Positions 17,536 through 29,296 of a DNA stretch of 64,000 nt are shown here, piece after piece; positions within the stretch are counted from its first letter, which is position 1; every line of letters begins with the position of its first letter. Under the pieces are notes generated by a model, which worked only from the letters and a program-made list of their open reading frames with translations, made no database searches and was not told where the DNA came from. Location: the NCBI RefSeq assembly GCF_018129985.1, contig NZ_JAFCKT010000002.1, forward strand, positions 1-64,000, written 5' to 3'. A program made the position numbers and the translations under genes. Source of the DNA: Bradyrhizobium sp. SZCCT0148 (GTDB taxonomy: Bacteria > Pseudomonadota > Alphaproteobacteria > Rhizobiales > Xanthobacteraceae).

Positions 17536-17922
17536 ATGTTCGCAGTCATCAAAACCGGCGGCAAGCAATACCGCGTCGTGCCGGATGATGTTCTCGAAGT
17601 AGGCAAGATCGAAGGCGAAGTCGGCTCGATCATCCAGCTGGGCGAAGTCTTGGTGCTCGGCGGCGACACGCCGGTGCTGGGCATTCCGACGGTCGCAGGC
17701 GCGTCCGTCGCGGTCGAGGTGCTCGACCACAAGCGCGGCCCCAAGATCATCGCGTTCAAGAAGCGCCGCCGCAAGAATTCGCGCCGCAAGCGCGGCTATC
17801 GCGACGAGATCACGGTGCTCCGCATCTCCGAGATCCTGACAGACGGCGCCAAGCCCACCAAGGGCCCGCGTCCGAAGCGGGAGAAGGTGGCAAAGGAGCC
17901 GGCAGCGGAAGCCGCCGAGTAA
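17536..17922 (+). CDS. rplU: 50S ribosomal protein L21
   Basis: 128 aa, beginning FAVIKTGGKQYRVVPDD as in all bacterial L21 proteins. Its central KKRRRKNSRRKRGYR basic stretch contacts 23S rRNA. The ATG at 17536 has GGAG upstream; the frame extends 14 codons further, but that part is leader. The C-terminus has the Lys/Ala-rich tail common in alphaproteobacteria. It precedes rpmA by 115 bp, the usual pairing. Confidence 0.98.
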   Translation: MFAVIKTGGKQYRVVPDDVLEVGKIEGEVGSIIQLGEVLVLGGDTPVLGIPTVAGASVAVEVLDHKRGPKIIAFKKRRRKNSRRKRGYRDEITVLRISEILTDGAKPTKGPRPKREKVAKEPAAEAAE

Positions 17923-18037
17923 CGCGAAATCGATCACGCCAATTCACGAATTGATGCGTGAGAAATTTTGAAATGATTCCGTCAAGGAATTGATCTAGAC
18001 AAGCGCATCATCTTGCGCAGGATTTCGGAGACGAACC

Positions 18038-18307
18038 ATGGCTCACAAAAAAGCAGGCGGTTCATCGCGCAACGGTCGCGATTCCAAGGGCAAGCGCCTC
18101 GGCATCAAGGCGTTCGGCGGCGAAGTCGTGATTCCCGGCAACATCATTGCGCGTCAGCGCGGCACCACCTGGCATCCCGGCCTTAATGTCGGCATGGGCA
18201 CGGACCACACTCTGTTCGCCAAGATCGAGGGTCGCGTCACGTTCCAGGCCAAAGCCAACGGCCGCACTTTCATCTCGGTACTCCCGCTCGCTGAGGCGGC
18301 TGAATAG
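18038..18307 (+). CDS. rpmA: 50S ribosomal protein L27
   Basis: 89 aa, beginning [21 protein letters not shown], the conserved N-terminal arm that reaches toward the peptidyl-transferase centre. Family length is normal. It is preceded by GGAG and followed by a strong terminator at 18386-18420. It is transcribed with rplU. Confidence 0.98.
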   Translation: MAHKKAGGSSRNGRDSKGKRLGIKAFGGEVVIPGNIIARQRGTTWHPGLNVGMGTDHTLFAKIEGRVTFQAKANGRTFISVLPLAEAAE

Positions 18308-18385
18308 ACGGCGGATCACATCGGAGTCCGCCGGGTCCTACCGAACCGGCGGAGTCCTTGAGATCATTGAGATCGAAGGCTCCAA

Positions 18386-18420
18386 GGGGGAGGCGGGAAA
18401 CCGGCCTCCCCTTTTCTTTT
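18386..18420 (+). terminator. Rho-independent terminator after rpmA
   Basis: A GGGGAGGC/GCCTCCCC stem (18387-18394 with 18404-18411) is followed by TTTTCTTTT. Confidence 0.85.
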
Positions 18421-18461
18421 GACTTGCTCACTTTGACTTAGTGACTTTCACGGAGCCGGAC

Positions 18462-19055
18462 ATGTTGCAGGATTTCTCGAGCGCGACCCTGGCCGAGGCG
18501 AGACCCAGCGTCGTCGCCACCGAACGGCTGACCTTGCGGCGGCCGACGCTGGCCGACGTGAAGACCATCGCCCGGCTCGCCAACGACCGCCGCGTCGCCG
18601 AAAATACCCGCCGCCTGCCGCATCCCTATTCGCAGGACGACGCCATCGCCTTCATCCGCGCCACCGCCTCGCTCGGCAGCGAGACCGTGTTCCTGATCGA
18701 GCACGATTCAGGGCCGGTCGGCATGGTCGGGATCGACTGCTCCACGCCTGGCAATGCCGAGCTCGGCTACTGGCTGGGCGTCGAGCATTGGGGCCGCGGC
18801 TATGCCACCGAGGCCGCACGCGGCGCGATCGACTTCTTCTTCGAGGAATTCGCGGACGAGCACCTCTATGCCGGCGCGCGCGTCACCAACCCGGCCTCGC
18901 GCAACGTGCTGGAGAAGTGCGGCTTCCAGTGGAGCGGCGTGCAGCTGCACCGTTTCCTGGCGCTGGGCTCCTCGACGCCGGTCGATTGCTTCCGCCTCTC
19001 GCGCGGGGTGTGGTCGTCGCTGAAGAGCTGGAGCAGCGCACGACGGGTGAGGTAG
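18462..19055 (+). CDS. GNAT-family N-acetyltransferase
   Basis: 197 aa from the ATG at 18462, which has GGAG in front; an in-frame GTG at 18441 is less likely. It has the RimJ/RimL-like pattern: TERLTLRRPTLADV at the start, then YWLGVEHWGRGYATEA as the acetyl-CoA-binding motif, and NPASRNVLEKCGF near the end. It would transfer acetyl from acetyl-CoA to an amine, either a protein N-terminus or a small molecule. It sits next to rpmA and ends 3 bp from the convergent transporter gene. Confidence 0.88.
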   Translation: MLQDFSSATLAEARPSVVATERLTLRRPTLADVKTIARLANDRRVAENTRRLPHPYSQDDAIAFIRATASLGSETVFLIEHDSGPVGMVGIDCSTPGNAELGYWLGVEHWGRGYATEAARGAIDFFFEEFADEHLYAGARVTNPASRNVLEKCGFQWSGVQLHRFLALGSSTPVDCFRLSRGVWSSLKSWSSARRVR

Positions 19056-19058
19056 GGC

Positions 19059-19979
19059 CTACGCCGGCGGATTCACGTCTCCGCCGGCCCGCCCGAGATC
19101 GCGCTCGCGCAAGTAGATGTAGAACCCGGCGCCGATGATGATGGCGGCGCCGACGAGCGTGGCGATCGACGGCACGTCGCCGAACACAACGAAGCCGAAG
19201 ATCACCGCCCACACGATCATCGAATATTGATAGGGCACCACGACGCTGGCCGGCGCCAGCTTCAGCGAGCGGTTGACGCAGAACAGCGCCGTCACCGAGA
19301 TCAGCCCGGCCGTCGCGAAGATCACCAGGCTGCCCGGCGTCGGCGGCACCCAGTTGAAGGCCGACAGCACCGCACCGAGCGTGAAGGTGCCGACGAATTG
19401 CGATGACGCCATCACGATGTCGGGCGTCCTGCGCAGGCTGCGCGTGATCAGCATCAATGTCGCGAAAGAAAGACTGCCGCCGAGCGCGATCAGCGCCGGC
19501 AGGCTGACGGTCTGCGCCGACGGCCGCAGCGCGATCAGAACGCCGCAGAAGCCGATCAGGATCGCCGTCCAGCGCCGCCAGCCGACCTTCTCGCCTAGGA
19601 AGATCGCCGACATCGCGGTGACGAAGATCGGCCCGGCCAGATAATAGGTGATGACGTCGGCAAGCGGCAGATAGACGGTCGCGAGGAAGAAGGCGGCAAC
19701 CTCGAGAGTCGAGAGCACGACGCGAAACAGCTGCAGGCCCGGCCGCTCCAGCTGCAGGAACTGGTGCCGCTGCGTCCAGATCAGCGGCGACAGCAAAAGC
19801 AGCGCCGCGCAGGCGCGCAGGAACAGCAATTGACCCACCGAATAGGTGCCCACCAGGAACTTGCCCATGGCGTCGCCGAACGAGAACATGAAGATCGACA
19901 GCACCATCAGCCCGATGCCGGCAAGGCGCGCGGAGCGATCGTCATAGGCGGAGAGGTTCTTGAAGAGGGGCATTGCCAC
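19059..19979 (-). CDS. EamA/DMT-family transporter
   Basis: 306 aa with about ten hydrophobic helices, arranged as two EamA repeats (the first up to about residue 140, the second from about 160), the standard drug/metabolite transporter layout. It ends in a short charged cytoplasmic tail. The substrate cannot be told from sequence. It converges with the acetyltransferase gene, and a palindromic repeat lies just upstream of its start. Confidence 0.88.
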   Translation of the reverse strand: MAMPLFKNLSAYDDRSARLAGIGLMVLSIFMFSFGDAMGKFLVGTYSVGQLLFLRACAALLLLSPLIWTQRHQFLQLERPGLQLFRVVLSTLEVAAFFLATVYLPLADVITYYLAGPIFVTAMSAIFLGEKVGWRRWTAILIGFCGVLIALRPSAQTVSLPALIALGGSLSFATLMLITRSLRRTPDIVMASSQFVGTFTLGAVLSAFNWVPPTPGSLVIFATAGLISVTALFCVNRSLKLAPASVVVPYQYSMIVWAVIFGFVVFGDVPSIATLVGAAIIIGAGFYIYLRERDLGRAGGDVNPPA

Positions 19980-19995
19980 GCGTTGAGTTTGGGCT

Positions 19996-20081
19996 CGTCA
20001 TTGCGAGCGAAGCGAAGCAATCCAGACTGTCGCCGCAGCGGCAGTCTGGATTGCTTCGTCACTTCGCTCCTCGCAATGACG
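19996..20081. repeat. Palindromic intergenic repeat (REP-like)
   Basis: This is a long near-perfect hairpin running from GTCATTGCGAG to CTCGCAATGAC, with inner arms GAAGCAATCCAGACTG and CAGTCTGGATTGCTTC. It belongs to the GTCAT...ATGAC repeat family seen several times in this window. Confidence 0.85.
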
Positions 20082-20234
20082 GTGAGAGAGCGTCGGAAAC
20101 TGGCGAATAGAGTCGCTTGCGGTCGTTTTAATGACGCTGGCGCCCGCGACAAGCCCACGCAAGACGAATTGACCGGATTGTCGCAGTCTTCGCGCCGCGG
20201 TAGCGATAAGCCGACCACGAGCAGAGAGCATGGC

Positions 20235-21843
<1,609 letters not shown>

Positions 21844-21951
21844 GCGTCGTCGAGCGACGCTCTCTCCCCGCCTCTCCCTCCGGCAGAGGTTGTCTTCGCG
21901 CCATTGATAGCGCAGCATCCGGCACATCAAGAAATGCCGGAGCGAGGAAGC

Positions 21952-23586
21952 ATGGCGCGCGCGAAGAACGTTCTCTGGATCATGTGCGACCAGCTTCGCT
22001 ATGACTATCTCGGCTGCACCGGCCATCCCACGCTGAAGACACCGAATATCGACGCCATGGCTAAGCGCGGCGTGCTGTTCAGCAAGGCCTATGTGCAGTC
22101 GCCGATCTGCGGGCCGTCGCGGATGTCGTTCTACACCGGGCGTTACATGCGCTCGCACGGCTCGCACTGGAACGGCTGGCCGCTACGCGTCGGCGAGCCC
22201 ACGCTCGGCGATCACCTGAAGAAGATCGGCGTGCGCAACGTGCTGGTCGGCAAGACCCACATGGCGCCCGACCTCGAAGGCATGAAGGCGCTCGGCATTC
22301 CGCCGGAATCCGTCATCGGCGTGCACGTCGCCGAATGCGGCTTCGAACCCTATGAACGCGACGACGGCCTGCATCCGACGGGCCGGCCGCGCCCGAAATA
22401 CGACGAATATTTGCGCCAGCAGGGTTTCGAAGCCAGCAATCCCTGGGAGCACTGGGCCAATTCCGGCGCGGCGGAGGACGGCTCGTTGCAGAACGGCTGG
22501 CTGCTGGTACACGCCGACAAGGCCGCGCGGGTGCCGGACGAGCATTCCGAAACGCCCTACATGACGCGCCGCGCGATGGACTTCATCAGCGAGGCCGAGA
22601 CCGACGGGCGGCCGTGGTGTCTGCATCTGTCCTACATCAAGCCGCATTGGCCCTATATTGCGCCCGAGCCCTACGCCAGCATGTATTCGCCTGACGACAT
22701 GATCCCGGCGATCCGCTCGGAGCGCGAGCGGCAGAACCCGCATCCGGTGTTCGGCGCCTACATGGACATGCGCTACTCCCGCAACATGGCGCGCGACGAG
22801 GCCCGAGAGAAGGTGATCCCGACCTATATGGGCCTGATCACCCAGATCGACGACCAGATGGGCGTGCTGATGAAATTCCTGGAGGCGCGCGGCCTGCTGG
22901 ACACCACCATGATCGTGTTCACCTCCGATCACGGCGATTACCTCGGCGATCACTGGATGGGTGAGAAGGATCTGTTTCACGAGCAGTCGGCAAAAATCCC
23001 GCTGATCGTCATCGACCCCTCGCAGGAGGCCGACGCCACGCGCGGCACGCGCAGCGATGCGCTGGTCGAGGCGATCGATCTCGCGCCGACCTTCGTCGAC
23101 TATTTCGGCGGCAAGGCGCCGGGCCACATCCTCGAGGGACGCTCGCTGCTGCCACTGCTGCGCGGATCGACGCCGCCGGACTGGCGCAAGGTCGCGTTCT
23201 CCGAATACGACTACGCCATGCAGGATGTGCGGCTGAAGCTGAACCAGCCGATCGAGCGCTGCCGCCTGTTCATGGCGTTCGACGGCCGCTGGAAATACAT
23301 CCATGCGTCAGGCTTCCGCCCGATGCTGTACGATCTCGAAACCGATCCGGAGGAATTTCTGGATCGCGGCGACGATCCGGATTGTGCAGGGATCATCGCG
23401 CGGCTGCAGGCCGAGCTGTTCGACTGGGCGCTGCATCCGAACGACCACATCACCACGCCGCGCGAGAAGATCGCGGCTTATGCGGACAACCAGCTCCAGG
23501 TGAAGGGCGGGGTGCTGATCGGCATCTGGGATGAGGCGGAGTTGGCGTCAATCAAGGACGGCATCGCCCAGCGCGCCAAGATGTGA
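21952..23586 (+). CDS. Sulfatase / phosphonate monoester hydrolase family enzyme
   Basis: 544 aa from the ATG at 21952. The core motif CGPSR at C53-R57 has the Cys that is converted to formylglycine in sulfatases and phosphonate monoester hydrolases; D13 and the later FTSDHGDYLGDH supply metal ligands. There is no signal peptide, so the enzyme is probably cytoplasmic, which favours a phosphonate or phosphate diester hydrolase over a secreted sulfatase. Substrate is not determinable. No formylglycine-generating enzyme lies nearby. Confidence 0.9.
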   Translation: MARAKNVLWIMCDQLRYDYLGCTGHPTLKTPNIDAMAKRGVLFSKAYVQSPICGPSRMSFYTGRYMRSHGSHWNGWPLRVGEPTLGDHLKKIGVRNVLVGKTHMAPDLEGMKALGIPPESVIGVHVAECGFEPYERDDGLHPTGRPRPKYDEYLRQQGFEASNPWEHWANSGAAEDGSLQNGWLLVHADKAARVPDEHSETPYMTRRAMDFISEAETDGRPWCLHLSYIKPHWPYIAPEPYASMYSPDDMIPAIRSERERQNPHPVFGAYMDMRYSRNMARDEAREKVIPTYMGLITQIDDQMGVLMKFLEARGLLDTTMIVFTSDHGDYLGDHWMGEKDLFHEQSAKIPLIVIDPSQEADATRGTRSDALVEAIDLAPTFVDYFGGKAPGHILEGRSLLPLLRGSTPPDWRKVAFSEYDYAMQDVRLKLNQPIERCRLFMAFDGRWKYIHASGFRPMLYDLETDPEEFLDRGDDPDCAGIIARLQAELFDWALHPNDHITTPREKIAAYADNQLQVKGGVLIGIWDEAELASIKDGIAQRAKM

Positions 23587-23614
23587 GTGAGCGGAGCGAG
23601 GCTCTCTCTCCATT

Positions 23615-23645
23615 CGTCATGCCCGGGCTTGACCCGGGCATCGAT
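23615..23645. repeat. Short palindromic repeat (REP-like)
   Basis: ATGCCCGGG/CCCGGGCAT arms follow GTC just after the sulfatase gene. It may also serve as a terminator, although no T-run follows. Confidence 0.7.
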
Positions 23646-23696
23646 GTCTTGCGGCAAGTCGCGCGTGCACGTGGATGGAGGAGTGTGAAACGCAAG

Positions 23697-24662
23697 TCAA
23701 TTCTCGATCTTGTATCCTGTCGCCTTCACGATCGGCTGCCACAGCGCGATGTTCGCGGCGAGCTCCTGCGTCAATCCTTCCGGCGTCGAGCCGACCGGGA
23801 TCAGCCCGATCGCGGTGAGCTTCTCCTTCACCTCGGGCTTGGCGAGTGCGGCGCTCGCGGCGGCTCCCAGCTTGCTGGCAAACTCCGGTGGGCTGCCGGC
23901 CGGAAGCCACATGCCGTACCAGGCGTCCGCGACGAGATCGATGCCGCTCTCCTTCAGCGTCGGCACCTCAGGCGCGAATGGTGAGCGCTCTGCGCTCGAC
24001 ACCGCGATGATCTTCACGCCCTTGGCACGGTGCTGCGGCAGCGCATCCGCCAACGTGACGATGCCGAACGAGATGTGACCGCCGATGATGTCGTTGAGGA
24101 TCGGCGCGCTGCCGCGATAGGGCACGCGGGTCAGGGGCATGCCGAGATCCTTCTCGACCTTGGAGCCCATGAAATGCGGAATGGTGCCGTTGCTCGGCAC
24201 GCCGAACGAGGCCTTGTCCGGATGCGCCTTTAGCCACGCCACGAAGCTCTTGAAGCCGACGGCGTCGATCGCCGGGTTGATCACCAGCGCGAATTCGAAC
24301 CGCGCCAACAGCGACACCGGCATGAAATCCCTGGCCGTGTCGAAGCTCGGCGTCGTCTCCACCATCGGCAGCAGGTACATGGTGGGCCCCGTCGTCACCA
24401 GCACCATGCTGCCGTCGGCGCTGCCGCCCTTCACCGCCTTGATGCCGATCAGACCGTCGCCCCCGGTGCGGTTCTCGACCACCAGAGTCCGTTGAAGGAC
24501 AGGCGCCATCTCCTGCGCCATCAGCCGGCACAGCGTGTCGCCGCCCGCGCCTGCCGCGAACGGGAAGATGATCTTGCTCAGCCCGGCCTGCGCTTGCGCC
24601 TCATTTGCCTGCGCCAGCAGCGGCAGGCCGATACATCCGGCCATGAATTTGCGGCGATCCAT
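23697..24662 (-). CDS. TctC/Bug-family solute-binding protein
   Basis: 321 aa from ATG 24662 (GGAGGGG upstream). A twin-arginine type signal (MDRRKFMAG...QAQA) is followed by the tripartite tricarboxylate transporter receptor fold ([53 protein letters not shown]). It would bind a carboxylate in the periplasm for a TctAB permease, but no tctAB genes are adjacent; such orphans are common in these bacteria. It is divergent from proB. Confidence 0.88.
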   Translation of the reverse strand: MDRRKFMAGCIGLPLLAQANEAQAQAGLSKIIFPFAAGAGGDTLCRLMAQEMAPVLQRTLVVENRTGGDGLIGIKAVKGGSADGSMVLVTTGPTMYLLPMVETTPSFDTARDFMPVSLLARFEFALVINPAIDAVGFKSFVAWLKAHPDKASFGVPSNGTIPHFMGSKVEKDLGMPLTRVPYRGSAPILNDIIGGHISFGIVTLADALPQHRAKGVKIIAVSSAERSPFAPEVPTLKESGIDLVADAWYGMWLPAGSPPEFASKLGAAASAALAKPEVKEKLTAIGLIPVGSTPEGLTQELAANIALWQPIVKATGYKIEN

Positions 24663-24868
24663 CCGTTTCCCCTCCGACCCTTTGTTGGTTGCCGGCATTA
24701 GAGCCGGGCCGGCGCCCAAGACAAGGCCGACCTTGGTTTGTTTACCATGTCGGCCGCCTTGCGCCGGCCATCGTCCTGCTGCAAAAGCTGGCTTATCGGC
24801 GCCGCTCTCTCGCTCCGCCGTTTCCGATGCAGAGCAGATCGTCAAAGCGCGCCAACACACATACCCAC

Positions 24869-25990
24869 ATGGCCAGTCCCGAACTCCGTCAATTCCGCCG
24901 CATCGTCGTCAAGGTCGGCTCCGCGCTGCTGGTCGATTCCGACAAGGGCGAGGTGCGGGCGTCCTGGCTCGCCGCGCTCGCCGACGACATGGCCAAGCTG
25001 CATCGCGAGGGCCGCGACGTCCTCGTCGTGTCCTCGGGCTCGATTGCGCTCGGCCGCAGCCGCCTCAAGCTGCCGCGCGGCCCGCTCAAGCTGGAAGAGA
25101 GCCAGGCCGCCGCCGCCGTCGGCCAGATCGCGCTGGCGCGGATCTGGTCCGAGGTGCTCGGGGCCCACGGCATCGGTGCCGGCCAGATCCTGGTCACGCC
25201 CGGGGATACCGAGGAGCGCCGCCGCTATCTCAATGCGCGCTCCACCATCGGCAAGCTGCTGGAGTGGCGCGCAATCCCCGTGATCAACGAGAACGACACG
25301 GTGGCGACCAACGAGATCCGCTACGGCGACAACGACCGCCTCGCCGCGCGCGTCGCCACCATGGCGAGCGCGGACCTGCTGGTGCTGCTGTCCGACATCG
25401 ACGGGCTCTACGACGCCCCGCCGAAGAACAATCCGAACGCCAAGCTCATTCCGGTGGTCGAGAGCATCTCCTCGGAGATCGAGGCCGTGGCGGGCGACGC
25501 TGAATCCGAGCTGTCGCGCGGCGGCATGCGCACCAAGGTCGAGGCCGCCAAGATCGCCACCACCGGCGGCACGCATATGCTGATCGCCTCCGGCAAGATC
25601 GAGCATCCGCTGCAGGCGATCGCCGATGGCGGCCGCTGCACCTGGTTCCTGACGCCCGCCAATCCCATCACCTCGCGCAAACGCTGGATCGCCGGCACGC
25701 TGGAGCCGAAGGGCACCCTGACGATCGATGCCGGCGCCGTGACCGCGCTGCGCGCCGGCGCCAGCCTGCTGCCGGCCGGCGTGATCAAGGTCGAGGGCCA
25801 GTTCGCCCGCGGCGATGCCGTGATCGTGCGCGGCCCCGATACCAGCGAGATCGGCCGCGGCCTGATCGCCTACGATGCCGAGGTCGCCGAGCGGATCAAG
25901 GGCCGCTCCTCCCCCGATGTGATGAGCATTCTCGGTATCAGCGGGCGCTCGGAAATGATCCACCGCGACGATCTGGTGGTGGGCGGGTAG
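24869..25990 (+). CDS. proB: Glutamate 5-kinase
   Basis: 373 aa from ATG 24869. The amino-acid-kinase domain opens [13 protein letters not shown] and contains SSGSIALG, the glutamate loop [25 protein letters not shown] and [14 protein letters not shown]-terminal PUA domain runs from about residue 280. It phosphorylates glutamate in the first step of proline synthesis and is usually feedback-inhibited by proline. proA follows after a 186-bp gap that holds a palindromic repeat. Confidence 0.97.
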   Translation: MASPELRQFRRIVVKVGSALLVDSDKGEVRASWLAALADDMAKLHREGRDVLVVSSGSIALGRSRLKLPRGPLKLEESQAAAAVGQIALARIWSEVLGAHGIGAGQILVTPGDTEERRRYLNARSTIGKLLEWRAIPVINENDTVATNEIRYGDNDRLAARVATMASADLLVLLSDIDGLYDAPPKNNPNAKLIPVVESISSEIEAVAGDAESELSRGGMRTKVEAAKIATTGGTHMLIASGKIEHPLQAIADGGRCTWFLTPANPITSRKRWIAGTLEPKGTLTIDAGAVTALRAGASLLPAGVIKVEGQFARGDAVIVRGPDTSEIGRGLIAYDAEVAERIKGRSSPDVMSILGISGRSEMIHRDDLVVGG

Positions 25991-26000
25991 GAGGCCCCTG

Positions 26001-26031
26001 CCGTCATGCCCGGGCCTGTCCCGGGCATCCA
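26001..26031. repeat. Short palindromic repeat between proB and proA
   Basis: It has ATGCCCGGG (26006-26014) and CCCGGGCAT (26020-26028) arms and is closely similar to the repeat at 23615-23645. Confidence 0.7.
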
Positions 26032-26176
26032 CGGTCTTGGGACCGCCTGAAAGGTCGTGGATGGCCGACGGCGGCCGGTGCCAACCGATGAGGGAGATCA
26101 GCCATACCCTCCCTGCCCTTCGCAAAAGCGGGATTTCCGTGCTAGGACACCGCCTTAGCAGAAGGTTGAACTCCCC

Positions 26177-27472
26177 ATGGCCGCCCCCCTCAAAGCCGTC
26201 GACGGCAATGCCGATCTCCAGGCGCTGATGTCCGATCTCGGGACCCGCGCCCGTGCTGCTGCGCGCGTGCTGGCGCTGGCGCCGCCGGAGCAGAAGAACC
26301 GCGCGCTGGAAGCCATGGAGCGGGCGATCCGCCAAAACGCTCCGGCGATCCTTGCCGCCAATGCCGAGGACGTCGCCGAAGCCCGCGCCTCCGGCAATGC
26401 GACCTCCTCTTTCATCGATCGCCTGACGCTGACGCCAGCGCGGGTCGAGAGCATGGCCGAGGGTATCAGCATTGTGCGCGGCATCGCCGATCCCGTCGGC
26501 ATCGTCACCGAGAGCTGGCAGCGGCCGAACGGCATGACCATCGAGCGCGTGCGCGTGCCGCTCGGCGTCGTCGGCGTGATCTTCGAGAGCCGGCCGAACG
26601 TTGCGGCGGATGCCGGCGTGCTCTGCCTGAAGTCCGGCAATGCCGTGGTCCTGCGCGGCGGCTCGGACAGTTTCCGGTCCTGCCGCGCGATCCATGACTG
26701 CCTGGTGCAGGGCCTGCGCGAGGCCGGCCTGCCTGAAGCTGCGATCACGCTGGTGCCGACGCGCGACCGCGCGGCGGTCGGCATGATGCTGTCGGGCCTC
26801 GACGGCACCATCGACGTGATCGTGCCCCGCGGCGGCAAGAGCCTCGTCGCGCGCGTCGAGCAGGAAGCGCGCGTGCCCGTGTTCGCGCATCTCGAAGGCG
26901 TGAACCACGTCTATGTCGATGCCAGCGCCGACCTCGCCATGGCGAAGTCGATCGTGCTCAACGCAAAAATGCGCCGCACCGGCGTCTGCGGCGCGGCCGA
27001 GACGCTGCTGGTCGATCGCGCTGCCGCGGCCAAGAATCTGAAGCCGCTGGTCGAGATGCTGATCGAAGCCGGCTGCGAAGTGCGCGGCGACGAAACGGTG
27101 CAAGCAACGGATGCGCGCGTCAAACCTGCGAGCAAGGACGATTGGGACACCGAATATCTCGACGCGATCATCGCGGCGAAGGTCGTGGACGGCGTCGACG
27201 GCGCAATCGCGCACATCCAGAACCACGGCTCGCATCACACCGATGCGATCGTGAGTGCCGATGAAGCGGCTGCGAAGAAATTCCTGAGCGAGGTCGATTC
27301 CGCGATCGTGCTGCACAACGCCTCGACGCAGTTCGCCGATGGCGGCGAGTTCGGCTTCGGCGCCGAGATCGGCATCGCCACCGGCCGCTTCCACGCCCGC
27401 GGCCCGGTCGGCGCCGAGCAGCTGACGAGCTTCAAGTATCGCGTTCACGGCACCGGGCAGACGCGGCCGTAA
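26177..27472 (+). CDS. proA: Gamma-glutamyl phosphate reductase
   Basis: 431 aa of the aldehyde dehydrogenase superfamily. It contains [24 protein letters not shown], the catalytic Cys in [13 protein letters not shown] and the C-terminal [21 protein letters not shown]. It reduces glutamyl phosphate to the semialdehyde with NADPH, following proB. nadD follows within 25 bp. Confidence 0.97.
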   Translation: MAAPLKAVDGNADLQALMSDLGTRARAAARVLALAPPEQKNRALEAMERAIRQNAPAILAANAEDVAEARASGNATSSFIDRLTLTPARVESMAEGISIVRGIADPVGIVTESWQRPNGMTIERVRVPLGVVGVIFESRPNVAADAGVLCLKSGNAVVLRGGSDSFRSCRAIHDCLVQGLREAGLPEAAITLVPTRDRAAVGMMLSGLDGTIDVIVPRGGKSLVARVEQEARVPVFAHLEGVNHVYVDASADLAMAKSIVLNAKMRRTGVCGAAETLLVDRAAAAKNLKPLVEMLIEAGCEVRGDETVQATDARVKPASKDDWDTEYLDAIIAAKVVDGVDGAIAHIQNHGSHHTDAIVSADEAAAKKFLSEVDSAIVLHNASTQFADGGEFGFGAEIGIATGRFHARGPVGAEQLTSFKYRVHGTGQTRP

Positions 27473-27495
27473 GTCATGGCGCAAGGCGCGAGTCA

Positions 27496-28140
27496 TTGAG
27501 CAACAATTTCGTCGCGCCGCGGTTCTTCGCGCAGGCCGTACCGCCCTATACGAAGGGCATGCGCGTCGGCCTGCTCGGCGGCTCGTTCAATCCGCCCCAC
27601 GAGGCCCATCGCGCGATCAGCCAGTTCGCCCTGAAGCGCCTTCAGCTCGATCGCGTGTGGTGGCTGGTGACCCCCGGCAATCCACTGAAGGAGAACGGTA
27701 CGCTGCACGAACTCGGGGAGCGCATGCAGGCGGCGCGCGACGTCGCCGACGACCCGCGGATCGAGGTGAGCTGTCTCGAATCCGTCATTCGCACCCGCTA
27801 TACTATCGACACGATCAACACCCTGCGCCGCCGCCTCAGCGGCTTGCGCTTTGTCTGGATTATGGGCGCCGACAACCTCGCTCAATTCCATCGTTGGCAG
27901 CAGTGGCGGCGCATCGCCGACCAGGTGCCGATTGCGGTCATCGATCGCCCGCCGCAGAGTTTCCGTGCCCTCGCTTCGCCCGCCGCCCAGGCGCTGGCGC
28001 GCTACCGCGTGCCCGAGAATGAGGCGGCATTGCTTGCAGATCGGCCGGCCCCGGCCTGGATTTTCCTGACCGGATTGAAGCTTAATCTCTCCTCGACCGG
28101 CTTACGGAACCCGGACGGGAGCTGGAAAGGTACGAAGTGA
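27496..28140 (+). CDS. nadD: Nicotinate-nucleotide adenylyltransferase
   Basis: 214 aa. The nucleotidyltransferase signature is [15 protein letters not shown], with a later [16 protein letters not shown] and the ISSTxxR equivalent LSSTGLR. It makes the dinucleotide step of NAD synthesis. The frame is given from TTG 27496; ATG 27559 (RVGLLGG) is the conservative alternative, but the upstream [17 protein letters not shown] also looks coding. It lies between proA and rsfS. Confidence 0.93.
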   Translation: MSNNFVAPRFFAQAVPPYTKGMRVGLLGGSFNPPHEAHRAISQFALKRLQLDRVWWLVTPGNPLKENGTLHELGERMQAARDVADDPRIEVSCLESVIRTRYTIDTINTLRRRLSGLRFVWIMGADNLAQFHRWQQWRRIADQVPIAVIDRPPQSFRALASPAAQALARYRVPENEAALLADRPAPAWIFLTGLKLNLSSTGLRNPDGSWKGTK

Positions 28141-28280
28141 GACGGAGTGGCGGCGTCGTGGGGACGTCAGGCTCTCTGGCATATTGAAACCCTTAACCCC
28201 ACATGATGTAGTGTAACCGGTGAGCGCCGGATTCGGCGTTCGCGATACAGTGAAAGGAATGGTCCCTGACCACATCTGTA

Positions 28281-28718
28281 TTGTCCAAGTCAGCTTCGAC
28301 GAAGTCTGTTTTACCCAAGGTTGCCAAGCCGGCGCGTAAAACCTCGGCCAAAGCTGCGGCCTTGAAGGCGCAACCCGACGCCGACAAGACGCTGAGCCTG
28401 ATCCTCTCCCGCCTCGAGGACATGAAGGCGGAAGAGACTGTCACCATCGACCTTCGCGGCAAATCGGCGTACTCCGACTACATGATCGTCACCACCGGCC
28501 GGGTGAACCGGCACGTTGGCGCGATCGCGGAAAACGTCGCCAAGGGCCTCAAGGAAAACGGCATCAAGAACATCCATGTCGAGGGCTTGCCCAATTGCGA
28601 CTGGGTGCTGATCGATTCCGGCGATGTGATCGTGCACGTGTTCAGACCCGAAGTCCGCGAGTTCTACAACCTCGAGCGGTTGTACACGCAGGGCCCAGGG
28701 GCTGCGAAAGCGATCTAG
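28281..28718 (+). CDS. rsfS: Ribosomal silencing factor RsfS
   Basis: About 145 aa including a Lys/Ala-rich N-terminal extension. The Iojap domain starts near residue 35 (TLSLILSRLEDMKAEE) and has DLRGKSAYSDYMIVTTG and the terminal RPEVREFYNLERLY. It binds L14 and keeps ribosomal subunits apart in starvation. The start (TTG 28281) is uncertain, as no ATG in frame lies upstream. The nadD-rsfS-rlmH order is conserved. Confidence 0.93.
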   Translation: MSKSASTKSVLPKVAKPARKTSAKAAALKAQPDADKTLSLILSRLEDMKAEETVTIDLRGKSAYSDYMIVTTGRVNRHVGAIAENVAKGLKENGIKNIHVEGLPNCDWVLIDSGDVIVHVFRPEVREFYNLERLYTQGPGAAKAI

Positions 28719-28813
28719 GCTCGCTGAGCCGATTTCGAATCGGCTGACGCGCATGCTAGCGTCGTGCGCGCGCCATTTGCGCGCGGTCTCGAAAACACGA
28801 CCCTGAAGACATC

Positions 28814-29296
28814 ATGCGCGTTGCTGTCATTGCGGTGGGCCGGCTGAAGCAGGGCCCCGAACGGGAACTTGCCGACCGTTATTTCGAGCGGTTCGACGAG
28901 GCCGGCCGCAAGCTCGGATTCCGCGAGCTGCTGGTTCACGAAATCCCCGAGAGCCGCGCGCGCGACACCGCGACGCGGATGACCGAAGAGGCCGCCGCGA
29001 TCTCGGCGCATATCCCTGACAAATCGATCCTGGTGGCACTGGACGAGCGCGGGCAAAATCTCGACTCCACCGTATTCGCACGGCATCTCGGACGCTGGCG
29101 CGACGAAGGTGCCGGACAAACTATCTTCGTGATCGGAGGGGCGGACGGACTTTCGCCCGAATTGCGCCGTAAGGCCAAGCTTGCGATCGCGTTCGGCTCT
29201 GCGACCTGGCCGCACCAAATGGTCCGCGTCATGCTTCTGGAACAGCTTTATCGGGCCGCCACCATTCTGGCCGGTCACCCCTATCACCGCGCGTGA
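28814..29296 (+). CDS. rlmH: 23S rRNA (pseudouridine-1915 N3) methyltransferase RlmH
   Basis: 160 aa of the SPOUT class, with the knot motif FVIGGADGLSPELR and the C-terminal HQMVRVMLLEQLYRAATILAGHPYH. It methylates helix 69 of 23S rRNA. Its stop overlaps the next gene's ATG (TGATG at 29294-29298), so the two are translationally coupled. Confidence 0.96.
   Translation: MRVAVIAVGRLKQGPERELADRYFERFDEAGRKLGFRELLVHEIPESRARDTATRMTEEAAAISAHIPDKSILVALDERGQNLDSTVFARHLGRWRDEGAGQTIFVIGGADGLSPELRRKAKLAIAFGSATWPHQMVRVMLLEQLYRAATILAGHPYHRA

Noticed and set aside
24842..27496. Very long minus-strand open frame opposite proB and proA
   Set aside because: It is the mirror of two clear genes in GC-rich DNA, where the opposite frame tends to lack stops; its translation has no family features.
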